NCBI RefSeq assembly: GCF_016802725.1
Contig: NC_052664.1
Span: forward strand, 17,628,405 to 17,692,404
Source of the DNA: Solenopsis invicta
Lineage: Eukaryota; Arthropoda; Insecta; Hymenoptera; Formicidae
Reading direction: 5' to 3'
Length of the DNA: 64,000 bases
Shown here: piece after piece, positions 13,895 to 24,481 of the stretch
How the letters are laid out: the number at the start of each line of letters is the position of its first letter
Position numbering within the stretch: the stretch's first letter is position 1
The notes under the pieces: model-generated
What the model was told of the DNA's origin: nothing
What the model saw: the letters and a program-made list of their open reading frames with translations, nothing else
Databases searched by the model: none
Made by a program: the position numbers and the translations under genes

Positions 13895-15532
13895 GTGTGT
13901 GTGACGCTGGCGTATCATTTCGTGGAAACTCACGAAATGTTGAGAGTTCTGGCTTTATTTACAATAGTTCTATAGTTCCTGATAGATAAAACAAATAGTT
14001 CTGGTCTTTAAAGAGAAAAAAACGTATAGGACAAAGTGAGACGCCAGGTTCACGCAGCGTCTCAGTTTGTCCTGCGTCATTTTCCAGACCCAATTCTTGT
14101 AGAATTTTAAAAGATCTATAGTTCCAGATGAGTTCTAGAAAGAGTTCTAGCGTTTAACATAGTTTATTTAATAAAAAAAAAAAATTTATTAGAAAATATT
14201 TATCTCATAATATTACATAATAGAGTTCCGTGTACAAAAAAAATATTTCTCCTCCAGTTCTGAATGTATCTAAACGCCTTTCGAAGAGTTCCGGTCGATT
14301 GCATAATTTATTAATTAATAATAAATTGTTAACTCTCGCGAAACACGTATTTTGTCATATATGGGTGAGACGCTGGTCTTTATTCGAGAGTTCTGTGTAC
14401 CAAAAAATATTTTTCCAATAGTTCTTAACGTAACAAAGCGCCTTCCGAAGAGTTCCGGTCGATTCCGTTATTTAATATTTAATAAAAAATTATTAACTCC
14501 CGCCAAACACGTATTTTGCCATACATAATTTACCATACATAGTTTATTATTTGACGCTGCAGCATCTCACCCATATATGACAAAATACGTATTTGGCGGG
14601 AGTTAACAATTTATTATTAACTAATAAATTATGCAATCGACCGGAACTCTTCGGAAGGCGCTTTGTTACGTTAAGAACTATTGGAAAAATATTTTTTGGT
14701 ACACAGAACTCTCGAATAAAGACCAGCGTCTCACCCATAAATGACAAAATACGTGTTTGGCGGGAGTTAACAATTTATTATTAACTAATAAATTATGCAA
14801 TCGACCGGAACTCTTTGGAAGGCGCTTTCTTACGTTAAGAACTATTGGAAAAATATTTTTTGATACACAGAACTCTCGAATAAAGACCAGCGTCTCACCC
14901 ATATATGACAAAATACGTGTTTGGCGGGAGTTAATAATTTTTTATTAAATATTAAATAACGGAATCGACCGGAACTCTTCGGAAGGCGCTTTGTTACGTT
15001 AAGAACTATTGGAAAAATATTTTTTGGTACACAGAACTCTCGAATAAAGACCAGCGTCTCACCCATATATGACAAAATACGTGTTTCGCGAGAGTTAACA
15101 ATTTATTATTAATTAATAAATTATGCAATCGACCGGAACTCTTCGAAAGGCGTTTAGATACATTCAGAACTGGAGGAGAAATATTTTTTTTGTACACGGA
15201 ACTCTATTATGTAATATTATGAGATAAATATTTTCTAATAAATTTTTTTTTTTTATTAAATAAACTATGTTAAACGCTAGAACTCTTTCTAGAACTCATC
15301 TAGAACTATAGATCTTTTAAAATCCTACAAGAATTGGGTCTGGAAAATGACGCAGGACAAACTGAGACGCTGCGTGAACCTGGCATCTCACTTTGTCCTA
15401 TACGTTTTTTTCGCTTTAAAGGCCAGAACTATTTGTTTTATCTATCAGGAACTATAGAACTATTGTAAATAAAGCCAAAACTCTCAACATTTCGTGAGTT
15501 TCCACGAAATGATACGCCAGCTTCACACACAC
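13895..15532. mobile_element. Foldback element FB1 (A-type 164-bp units)
   Basis: Ends are GTGTGTGTGACGCTGGCGTA and its inverted partner ending CTTCACACACAC. Tip arms of about 335 bp (13895-14228 and 15193-15532) enclose 164-bp units: two in the left arm, four in the right (marks at 14700, 14864, 15028, 15193), turning near 14550. The left outer unit and the right outer unit are exact inverted copies, as are the second units. No transposase is encoded; short ORFs are readings of the repeat. Flanks show no target duplication: left is gene 5' flank, right is intron 2 sequence. Confidence 0.85.
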
Positions 15533-15544
15533 CATAACACATTT

Positions 15545-15800
15545 TTATAATTTGTGTATTATTCATAATTTAATTCAAATTAGCATATAAAGTAAAATAT
15601 ATATTATATAGAATCTATTTAAATCAAAGATTTAAATGTAAGGGAAACCGGGGTACCCCATAAGCACTAAAAATTTCAACTTTTAAAAGTTCTTGTCATT
15701 CTAAGATCTCTTGTCATTCTAAGATATTATCTCATTTTTTTAAATAAAATTATAGAATTATTATGTATATCTTAAAATTTATTTATACATAATATGTTAA
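15545..15800 (+). pseudogene. FPPS-like locus fragment A' (intron 2 copy)
   Basis: Aligns with 29305-29540 in intron 2 of the intact gene: ATAATTTGTGTAT, TTCATAATTTAATT, CCATAAGCACT, TTCAACTTTTAAAAG and AAATAAAATTATAGAATTAT. It directly follows FB1, so FB1 joins a 5' flank copy to an intron 2 copy with exons 1-2 missing. No exon 3-6 remnants were seen before the palindrome at 16494. Confidence 0.65.
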
Positions 15801-16334
15801 ATTTTTATTGATTCTTCAAAAAGAAATAAAAACACATTTTTTAAGAAATAACAACGCAACAAACACCTCATTCAGCAATTATATTTAAATAATATAAAAA
15901 AAAAGCTTTTTAGGACCACATTTATCCAATCACCTAATTTTTTAAACAATTACGTAATAACTATTGTCCCATAATATTCCATTTGTTACATATTGCTATA
16001 TATAAGACACTATATAACAAGTCTGAAACAGTAGGTTTAAGAATGAATGTGACAAGGCCAAAAAAAATCCTTTTAATACATTTAAAAATGTATTACTGTA
16101 TCTTTAAAACTAACATAACATAAAACAAAATGCAAACAATTCGATACAAAGTGGCAGCAGAAATCAAGCAGTATCTGTTATCAATCTGCCACTAGATCTG
16201 CTAAATTAGTTTATGCTATAATTTTAGAATTTTATGAGTAAAATAAATGTCGTAGAGTTGTATTGCTTTAAATGTAATCCTTATATGCAGCAGTATAATA
16301 GCAATAAGTTTTAATACATTTTGGAAAAATGGAG
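15801..16334. other. Unassigned AT-rich spacer
   Basis: Lies between the intron 2 copy and the palindrome's tip element. No exon 3-6 similarity recognised. Nothing else seen. Confidence 0.45.
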
Positions 16335-16490
16335 GTGTGAAGTTAGCACCCTTGTAGTGCAAAATCGTAGTTCTGTTAAGAGTTTGAAATTGTTCATAAA
16401 AAAAAAAGAATTCTTGACATTTTTACAAATAATTCTACCTGTTATAACAAAGAAAATAAATTTTGAAAAATGGAAGTGCTAACTACACAC
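16335..16490 (+). mobile_element. 156-bp TIR tip element abutting the palindrome (left copy)
   Basis: Ends GTGTGAAGTTAGCACC and GTGCTAACTACACAC form an imperfect inverted pair. It abuts the palindrome end. The same pair of modules, in the same order and orientation, recurs at 22757-23040, so this may be the true terminal module of the palindrome family. Confidence 0.6.
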
Positions 16491-17505
16491 CCAATACCAA
16501 ATAATTCTAAATAGCTAATATGACGTCTTTTAACGAGTACTAAAGTTCTCGATATAAAAAAAACTTTTTTGATCAAGAAAAAAAAATAAAAAAATGTATG
16601 TCAAATTCAAATAATTCCGAATAGCATATACGATTCCTTTCAACAAGTTCTAGAGTGCTCGATACATTTTAGAAATAGTTTTACACAAAAAGTTAAAAAA
16701 AATCAGAATTGAATTCTCAAAAACAATATAAAAAAATTAATCAAAACTTCAAAAATATCAGTTGTACATAATTTTCTTTTTAAAATTTTTGATAGAATTG
16801 CGCGGCAGCTATTCAGACCACTCAACAGAAGTCCTAGAAAAAAATTTTTCACGACGTCGACCTTGTAGCTTTGAAGTATGAAAAAATTTTTTCTGAGTTC
16901 TGGAAGACCTGTTGAGTGTTCCAAATAGCCGCAGCAAAACACTATCAAAAATCTTAATAAGAAAATTACGTAAAACTAATGTTTTTGAACTTTCAACTAT
17001 TTATTTTATTATATCACTTTTGAGAATTTAATCCCGATTTTCGTTTTACATTTTCGGACAAAACTTGTTCTAAAATATATAGAGAACTCTAGAACTCGTC
17101 AAAAGGAATAATACATGATATTCAGAACTATTCGGATCTGACTTACATTTTTTATCTTTTTTCTGTCTTAATCAAAAAAGTTTTTTATATCTAGAACTCT
17201 AATACTCATTAAAAGACATCAAATTAGCTAGTCAGAGAAACTCTAGGTTATCCAGTAACATTTATCAAAATACATGCTGACAGATTAATATCAAGTTTTA
17301 TATTACGTAGTAAAGTATATTTGCATATCAATAAATTACTAGATAGAAACACTTTCCAAAATAAATATTGATATTAATCTAGCATAGCGCATCCATTTTA
17401 AATAAATATCTATCAATGGATCTCTATCAATATCTGGAGCAATGGATCTCTATCAATATATTTAACAGAGATTCATTACTAGATTAAAATAAAATTTGTC
17501 ACTCA

Positions 17506-17544
17506 CCGACACATGATGCGCAGCAGTCAAGTTTTCAACGTCGA
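17506..17544 (-). other. Splice-site-flanked exon-like segment in the left arm
   Basis: Inverted counterpart of 21101-21139, with both AG acceptor and GTGAGT donor intact on the minus strand. It differs from its partner at several bases, and both stay open in the VD.EN frame. Confidence 0.35.
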
Positions 17545-17775
17545 CCTGTAAAACACAAATAAATATAATTCACATTATAGTAGCATCCACAGTAAATAAT
17601 ATTGCTGCTGTTTGGATTAAGCAAGCAACAGGCATTTCAATTGCAATAAACTCTTCATTTTATCACCAGTCAACAGTTTCAAATTCTCATACTGACAGAC
17701 AATATGTAATGTTAAAGCTAGAGCCCAGAATGTAATTATTTCAGGTCAGATGTGCAAAAGCCAACATTATTCTAA

Positions 17776-18362
17776 CTGTAAAAAGTGATATATTGAACGA
17801 GCGAGGGCAGGAAAGTGAGGGCACAAATCTGAAACTGTTAACTAGTAATAAAATAAAAAACATATTGCAATTGTAACACCTGTAGCTTGCTCAATTCATA
17901 ATCATAGACCTTAAGGGTCTCAGTGAAATTCACTTTTCCTGAAACTTTAAGAAAATGACATGTAATATTAATTAGAATAATTGTACGCTTACAATATTGT
18001 TTATTAAAGTATATATGGAAATTTACATACAAAGTGTTATACAGTTTTATAAAATTTTAATATCTGTTTTTATACAGGACTTGTCATGTGGTACCTATTC
18101 TAGGAAGCATCATGCAACTTAATTTTACTCCAATAAACAGTATTGTAAGTGTACAATCATCCTAATTAATATTACATGTCACTTTACTAAGATTTCAGGA
18201 AAAGCAAATATCACTAAGACCTTTAACGTCCATGATTATGAATTGAGCGAGCTATAGGTATTGCAATTGCAACAAGTTCTTCATTTCATCACTAGTTAAT
18301 AGTTACAGATTCGTTCTCACCTTTCTGCCCTTGCCCGTTCAATATCTCACCTTTCATAGTGA
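17776..18362. repeat. Nested palindrome in the left arm
   Basis: GATATATTGAACGAGCGAGG near 17790 is mirrored by CCCGTTCAATATCTCACC near 18340. GCTTGCTCAATTCATAATCA near 17890 is mirrored by TGATTATGAATTGAGCGAGC near 18235. The same nested structure occurs in the other arm at about 20290-20890, so the palindrome is folded at two scales. Confidence 0.75.
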
Positions 18363-18615
18363 GTACGCATATCAATTAATAAAATAATGCACATACGTAC
18401 CGAATTACTCCACGGAGACCGTCTTTCGCCGATGATGTCTCTTTTTGTCGTTCTCGAATTGAACATTGACGATGACCGCACGATATATTGTTCACCACTT
18501 CCGATACCGCGACGCCGTCTGGGAAGTTACCGTCCCGGCAGACGACAAATTTCAAGCGCCAGGGAATCGCGCGCGGCGTAACATAATCTTGCGACCGGTT
18601 GGTCGTGGAGATTAT

Positions 18616-18634
18616 TAACACACACACACACACA
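18616..18634 (+). repeat. (CA)n microsatellite in the left palindrome arm
   Basis: Short mirror partner of the GT run near 20000. Confidence 0.85.
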
Positions 18635-19186
18635 ATACGCAACACACGCGTCATCGGACGATTATTATGTTCGCGTTCTCACACACTGATAAACATACGA
18701 ATTGAGACCGAAAACAAATAGACACGGATTGAAAAATGTGATCGATCGACGGGTTAACGCCCGAGCATCGTGCTTCGGTCGAACGGCACGATATTTTATT
18801 TGGCATTCACGATAACGCGCGAATAACATATTACACGCAAGCTCCAGGAAATGTGATACGATCGCGACCGATCAGGAGCAACGAAGATTGCGAGGCAAGC
18901 GGAGAATCGAGTAACGTTACACGAGCACGAGACAGTAATGAGACGCGAGCGACAAGCTCGAAACACTTCACGAATGAGATACGATATGTCTACGATCCTG
19001 GCACACACGCTGCTACTACACTCGACACACCCGATGTTGTATCCGCACAGAACTTCAACACGAGGAACACGAAAGAAGCACCAGAAATCACGGAGCATCC
19101 GCCAGTCGCCTGTATGTATAGGCGGGTAGAGAACAAAACAAAATGGCGGTGGCAGCGACACGACGACCATCGTCGGTGCTGCGCAG

Positions 19187-19448
19187 TCACTACGCTATCT
19201 ACGAACGTTGCCGAGCGGCGGCGGACGTGATCGAATGCCGGGTGCCGGGACGGCCGCCTGAGGCGCTCGGGAGTGTCCGCCGCCGCTCGGCAACGTTCGT
19301 AGGTAGCGTGCGCGGCGCAGTCACTACGCCATCTACGAACGTTGCCGAGCGGCGGCGGAAACTCTCGAGCGCCTCAGGCGGTCGCCCCGGCACTCGATCA
19401 CGTCCGCCGCCGCTCGGCAACGTTCGTAGATGGCGTAGTGACTGCGCA
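19187..19448. repeat. Innermost double palindrome
   Basis: The block CTACGAACGTTGCCGAGCGG occurs four times in alternating orientation (starting near 19199, 19278 reversed, 19331, 19400 reversed). This makes two adjacent ~130-bp palindromes at the exact centre of the large one. Confidence 0.8.
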
Positions 19449-19983
19449 GCACCGCCGACGGTCGTCGTGTCGCTGCCACCGCCATTTTGTTTTGTTCTCT
19501 ACCCGCCTATACATACAGGCGACTGGCGGATGCTCCGTGATTTCTGGTGCTTCTTTCGTGTTCCTCGTGTTGAAGTTCTGTGCGGATACAACATCGGGTG
19601 TGTCGAGTGTAGTAGCAGCGTGTGTGCCAGGATCGTAGACATATCGTATCTCATTCGTGAAGTGTTTCGAGCTTGTCGCTCGCGTCTCATTACTGTCTCG
19701 TGCTCGTGTGACGTTACTCGATTCCTCGCAATCTTCGTTGCTCCTGATCGGTCGCGATCGTATCACATTTTGCTGGAGCTTGTGTGTAATATGTTATTCG
19801 CGCGTTATCGTGAATGCCAAATAAAATATCGTGCCGTTCGACCGAAGCTCGATGCTCGGGCGTTAACCCGTCGATCGATCATATTTTTCAATCCGTGTCT
19901 ATTTGTTTTCGGTCTCAATTGGTATGTTTATCAGTGTGTGAGAACGCGAACATAATAATCGTCCGATGACGCGCGTGTTGCGT

Positions 19984-19985
<2 letters not shown>

Positions 19986-20018
<33 letters not shown>

Positions 20019-20028
20019 TTGTGTGTGT
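19986..20028 (+). repeat. (GT)n microsatellite in the right palindrome arm
   Basis: Longer than its mirror at 18616-18634, showing independent slippage in the two arms. Confidence 0.9.
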
Positions 20029-20287
20029 AATAACCTCCACGATCAACCGGTCGAAAGATTTTGTTACGCCGCGCGCGATTTTCTGGCACTTGAGATTCGT
20101 CGTCTGGCGGGACGGTAACTTCCCAGACGGCGTCGCGGGTGCGGTATCGGAAGTGGTGCACAATATATCGTGCGGTCATCATCAATGTTCGATTCGAGAA
20201 CGACAAAAAGAGACATCATCGGCGAAAGACGGTCTCCGTGGAGTAATTCGGTACGTATGTGCATTATTTTATTAATTGATATGCGTA

Positions 20288-20880
20288 CTCACTATGAAAG
20301 GTGAGATATTGAACGGGCAAGAGCAGGAAGGTGAGAACGAATCTGTAACTATCAATTAGTGATGAAATGAAGAACTTGTTGCAATTGCAATACCTATAGC
20401 TCGCTCAATTCATAATCATGGACGTTAAAGGTCTTAGTGATATTTGCTTTTCCTGAAATCTTAGTAAAGTGACATGTAATATTAATTAGGATGATTGTAC
20501 ACTTACAATACTGTTTATTGGAGTAAAATTAAGTTGCATGATGCTTCCTAGAATAGGTACCACATGACAAGTCCTATATAAAAACAGATATTAAAATCTT
20601 ATAAAACTGTATAACGCTTTGCATGTAAATTTCCATATATACTTTAATAAACAATATTGTAAGCGTACAATTGTCCTAATTAATATTACATATCATTTTC
20701 TTAAAGTTTTAGGAAAAGTGAATTTCACTGAGACCCTTAAAGTCTATGATTATGAATTGAGCAAGTTACAGGCGTCACAATTGCAATATGTTCTTTATTT
20801 TATTACTAGTTAAGTTTCAGATTTGTGCCCTCACTTTCCTGCCCTTGCTCATTCAATATATCACTTTTTACAGTTAGAAT
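20288..20880. repeat. Nested palindrome in the right arm
   Basis: Mirror of 17776-18362: GAGATATTGAACGGGCAAGA near 20305 faces CCCTTGCTCATTCAATATAT near 20845. The ORF at 20619-20813 reads through this repeat and has a near-copy on the other strand at 17838-18032, as expected for a palindrome rather than a gene. Confidence 0.7.
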
Positions 20881-21100
20881 AATGTTGCCTTTTGCACATC
20901 TGACCTAAAATAATTATATTGTGGGCTCTAGCTTTAACATTACATATTGTCTGTCAGTATGCGAATTTGAAACTGTTAACTGATGATAAAATGAAGAGTT
21001 TATTACAATTGAAATGCCTGTTGCTTGCTCAATCCAAACAGCAATATTATTTACTGTGGATGCTACTATAATGTGAATTATATTTATTTGTGTTTTACAG

Positions 21101-21139
21101 GTCGACATTGAAAACTCTGCTGCTGCGCATCGTGTGTCG
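21101..21139 (+). other. Splice-site-flanked exon-like segment in the right arm
   Basis: TTGTGTTTTACAG precedes and GTGAGTGAC follows a 39-base open segment that can read VDIENSAAAHRVS. The left arm has the same structure inverted near 17506-17544, reading VDVENLTAAHHVS. With the donor at 20249 this suggests a captured exon 2 of an unidentified gene. The frame is uncertain: phase from the upstream candidate exon gives another reading, with a stop in the left arm. Confidence 0.35.
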
Positions 21140-22157
21140 GTGAGTGACACATTATATTTTAATCTAGTTGAATCTTTGTTGAATTTATTGATAGAGATTC
21201 ATTGCTCCAGATATTGATAGAGATCTATTTATAGGCATTTATTTAAAATGGATGCGCTATGCTAGATTAATATCAATATTTAATTTTAGAAAATGTTTCC
21301 ATCTAGTAATTTATTAGTACACAAATATACTTTACTGCGTAAAATAAAACTTGGTATATTAATCTGTCAGCATGTATTTTGATAAACGTTACTGGATAAC
21401 ATAGAGTTTCTCTGACTAACTAATTTGATGTCTTTTAATGAGTATTAGAGTTCTAGATATAAAAAACTGTTTTGATTAAGAGAGAAAAAAGATAAAAAAT
21501 GTAAGTCGGATCCAAATAGTTCTGAATATCATGTATTATTCTTTTTGATGAGTTCTAGAGTTCTCTAAATTTTTTAGAAAAAGTTTTGTCCAAAAATGTA
21601 AAAAGAAAATCGGGATTGAATTCTCATAAGTGATATAATAAAATAAATAGTCGAAAGTTCAAAAACATCAGTTTTACGTAATTTCTCATTAAGATTTTTG
21701 ATAGTATTTTGCTGCGGCTATTTGGAACACTCTACAGGTCTTCCAGAACTCAGAAAAAATATTTTCATACTTCAAAGCTACAAGGTCGACGTCATGAAAA
21801 ATTCTTTTAGAGTTCTGGAACCTCTGTTGAGTGTTCTGAATAGCTGCCGCGCAATTCTATCAAAAATCTTAAAGAGAAAATTATGTACAAATTATATTTT
21901 TGAAGGTTTGATTAATTTTTTGATATCATTTTTGAGAATTTAATCTCGATTTTTTTTATTTTTTCAGACAAAACTATTTCTAAAATGTATCGAGAACTCT
22001 AGTAATCGTCGAAAGGAATCGTACCTGCTATTTGGAACTATTCGGATTTGATATACAGTTTTTTATTCTTTTTATTTTTTTTCTTAATCAAAAGTTTTTT
22101 TTACTCTAGTACTCGTTAAAAGATATCAAATTAGCTGTTTAGAACTATTCGGTGTAA

Positions 22158-22756
22158 GCATTATAAATCTACATGCAAACGTTTTGTTAAAGGTCTACTT
22201 TAAGTTGCCAGGGAGCAAGCGTTATTTGCTGTCTTTTTAACGTTTAAAACATCATTTCAAGGCATAGATCAGATCGCATGAACAAATCTCGGTGTAAATT
22301 AGCGTATTCGAATAACTTAACATACACACATGTCGTTTTAAACAGTCTGAATAGTATTTCATACGTATGGGGAAGGTTAAATTAAATAATTGTCAACATT
22401 TACATGACTATCATTCATATTATAGTAACGTGTTTTTATGATCAAATTCCTTTGATCATAAAAATAACATCCATATGTATTGTTATTCAATATCGTTATT
22501 CAATATACTGGTCATGTATATAGAGAAGCTAAGAATAGAATTAATCTTAGTAATATTTTTCCCCTACGTCTTATCTTTCTAAAGAAAAACTAATCAAACG
22601 CAGTAAAGTATGAAACGTTAATGTGTCCGATTCAAAAATTTAAAGAAATATAAATTCAACAAAAACATTTTTATTTTATCATTTTATATTATTAATGTGG
22701 ATAGTTTATGATGTTTCGCAATTTCATAATTTTATTAATGAATCAATTGCTGGGAT
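22158..22756 (+). pseudogene. FPPS-like locus fragment B (5' flank only)
   Basis: Starts at ATAAATCTACATGC, matching about 23702 of the reference, and runs to TGAATCAATTGCTG, about 90 bases short of the start codon. It is bounded on the left by the giant palindrome and on the right by a TIR tip element at 22757. No exon 1 is present. Confidence 0.7.
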
Positions 22757-23045
22757 GTGTGAAGTTGGCATCCCTAAGGTACGAAATCATAGTTCCATTA
22801 AGAGTTCTGGATTATTTACACCAAAAGGAAGAATTCTTGATAGTTTTTACATAGAGAGTTCTGCTATTATAACAAAGAAAATGAATTTTGAAAAATGGGG
22901 GTGCTAACTTCACATCCAAAATTAACACCGAATAGTTCTAAATAGCTAATTTGATGTATTTTAGCGAGTACTAGAGTTCCTTATACAAAAAAATTCTTTT
23001 TTTATTAAGAGAAAAAAAAATATATGTCAAGTCCGAATAGTTTTA
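22757..23045 (+). mobile_element. Truncated second copy of the palindrome's left end
   Basis: 22757-22915 repeats the tip element (GTGTGAAGTTGGCATCCC ... GGTGCTAACTTCACAT). 22925-23045 repeats the outer part of the palindrome arm (ACACCGAATAGTTCTAAATA, CGAGTACTAGAGTT). It interrupts FPPS-like fragment B. A 70-codon ORF across it is an artefact. Confidence 0.6.
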
Positions 23046-23145
23046 ATAGGATTTTTCATAAAACTCATCGGGAGCTACCCAAAACTCTTAACAGAATTAC
23101 CAGAACTCTTAAAAAATTTTTTACGAGCGGATCTTGATAGGCTTT

Positions 23146-23298
23146 GTGAAGTTAGCACCTTTTTCTGCACTGCAAGTTTTTATGCAAGTTCTATTTGCAC
23201 CTTCAATAGTTTTAGAGTTTCTGATAATTTACAACAATAGTTTCGCCGAAATAATATTAAAAATGATAATTTGAAAATACGTGCCAACTTTGCCACGC
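23146..23298. mobile_element. Short TIR element with related ends
   Basis: TTTGTGAAGTTAGCACCT faces ACGTGCCAACTTTGCCAC. The GTGAAGTTAGCACC tip resembles the ends of the palindrome family and the interior carries AGTTCT. It may be a short deletion derivative, or the right end of the element starting at 22757. Confidence 0.4.
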
Positions 23299-23639
23299 GA
23301 GAACTCAGACCTTGAATATCAGCAATAACATTGTCAAATCATTCAAATAATATTTTTTTGTGTACGAATAATAAGAAACTGATTTCTCATGGAATTACCA
23401 CATAGAACACAACATATCACGGGTATTTTAAATATTTCAATGTTATTTTATTTATTCTAAAACTATGTCAATTGTTTATTACGTCAGTTCTTCTAAAATT
23501 ATGAAAATTAGTATAAACTGTATATTTCAATAATAATAAACTATAGTTTATGTTGCGGTGTTAATACATGCACGATTTCATATACATGCACTATTCTCTC
23601 ATACACATTTTTGGATCATGGGAGGAGGGGAAGGCAATA
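23299..23639. other. Unassigned spacer
   Basis: AT-rich, between palindrome-family remnants and the 5' flank of the intact gene. No gene or clear repeat seen. Confidence 0.45.
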
Positions 23640-24352
23640 AACACATATTTACATGCTCTAAGTTCCAGATAAAAAAAGATACGACTCACATTCGAAATAT
23701 CATAAATCTACGTGATGCGTTTTATTAAAGCGCCACATTAAATTCTCAGGGAGCAAGTTGATGTTATTTGTCGTTTTTTTAACGTCAAAGACGTCATTTT
23801 AGGGCGTAGGTCAGGCGCGAACAAATCTCTGTGTAAATTGGCCCATTCGAATAACTTTACATAAGTAAGTGACACATAAATGTTGTCTCAGTCTGAATAG
23901 ACCTTCATACGTGCGGTGAAGGTTAAATTAAAAAATTGTCAACATTTACATGACTATCGCTTATCTTATAGTAACGCATTTTTATGATCAAATTGTTTTG
24001 ATCATGAAAATAACATGCATATGTATTATTCAATATACCGATCATACATATAGCGAAGCAAAGAATAGGATTAACCTCAGTAGTATTTTTCTCTTACATC
24101 TTATCCTTCTAAAGAAGAACTAAATACAGTAAAGTATGAAACGTTAAAGTGTCCGATTTGCAAGTATAAAAAAATGTAAATTTAACAGAAACATTTTTAT
24201 TTTATAATTTAATATTATTAATTCGGGTAGTGATGTTTCGCAATTTCATAATTTTATTAATGAATCAATTGCTGCCTGTTATTTGTCATATTTTCTGTTT
24301 ATTATAATTTTAGCACTTTGAATTGTAACAATTGGTTCACATTAATTCTAAT
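23640..24352 (+). promoter_or_regulatory. 5' flank of the FPPS-like gene (reference copy C)
   Basis: This segment, from ACATGCTCTAAGTTCCAGAT onwards, recurs at 22158-22756 and 32262-32995 and in part at 13664-13894. The conservation marks it as the mobilised 5' end of the locus and the likely promoter/5' UTR. No clear TATA box or initiator can be fixed by eye. Confidence 0.5.
23984..24005. promoter_or_regulatory. Palindrome with TGATCAAA arms in the gene's 5' flank
   Basis: ATGATCAAATT followed by TTTGATCAT around a few unmatched bases. It is kept at 22439-22460 and 32618-32639 and in half form at 13808-13828, about 350 bases upstream of the start codon. A dimeric factor site is possible; no factor is identified. 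Confidence 0.35.
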
Positions 24353-24481
24353 ATGACTCAAACGGTAAACAAGGAGGAAATGATTCAGGAGATGATGGCA
24401 AAATGGCCGCACGTTGTTCGTGATATTACAAAAATGGTTGAGGATTTAAACATTCCAGATGTTACTAAATGGGTGGAGAAA
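24353..24481 (+). CDS. FPPS-like exon 1 (residues 1-43)
   Basis: Starts MTQTVNKEEM and ends PDVTKWVEK, then donor GTAACT at 24482. Reading on without splicing meets a stop five codons later, so splicing is needed. The PHVVRDIT segment is the usual N-terminal FPPS helix. A second copy of the first ~20 codons lies at 32996. Confidence 0.85.

Larger units (their letters stand above)
18390..20250. promoter_or_regulatory. CpG-rich core of the giant palindrome, candidate divergent promoter/5' exon pair
   Basis: This 1.9 kb is GC- and CpG-rich against an AT-rich surround and is itself symmetric. Each arm carries AAAATGGCGG (near 19140 and mirrored near 19490), a CA/GT tract and, outward, a good splice donor (ATTCG|GTACGTATG at 20249; mirror near 18396). 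It looks like a host gene's promoter and 5' exon duplicated head to head. The long ORFs across it (for example 270 codons from 19143) mirror each other on both strands and are not accepted as genes. Confidence 0.4.
16494..22155. repeat. Giant 5.66-kb palindrome with ~2.8-kb arms
   Basis: Left and right arms are inverted copies about a centre near 19324; for example 16946 TCAAAAATCTTAATAAGAAA pairs with 21680-21702. Outer ends read ACCAAATAATTCTAAATAGC and its mirror TAGAACTATTCGGTGT. The arms contain many AGTTCT/AGAACT words, like FB1 and FB2, plus nested palindromes, a (CA/GT)n tract and a CpG-rich core. Arm mismatches are scattered and the microsatellites differ in length, so arms are similar but not identical. 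It is probably a foldback-type element that captured other DNA; no transposase is seen. Confidence 0.85.

Noticed and set aside
14230..15197. Family of 63-77-codon ORFs (HVFCHIWVRRWSLFESS type), repeated at 26080-26755
   Set aside because: They are readings of the 164-bp repeat unit in both orientations, and they open and close with unit variants.
19143..19955. 270-codon ORF, longest in the window
   Set aside because: It crosses the axis of the giant palindrome, has mirrored counterparts on the other strand and no domain; it is a chance ORF in CpG-rich symmetric DNA.
22695..22907. 70-codon ORF
   Set aside because: It runs from gene 5' flank copy into a transposon tip; a chimera of non-coding sequences.
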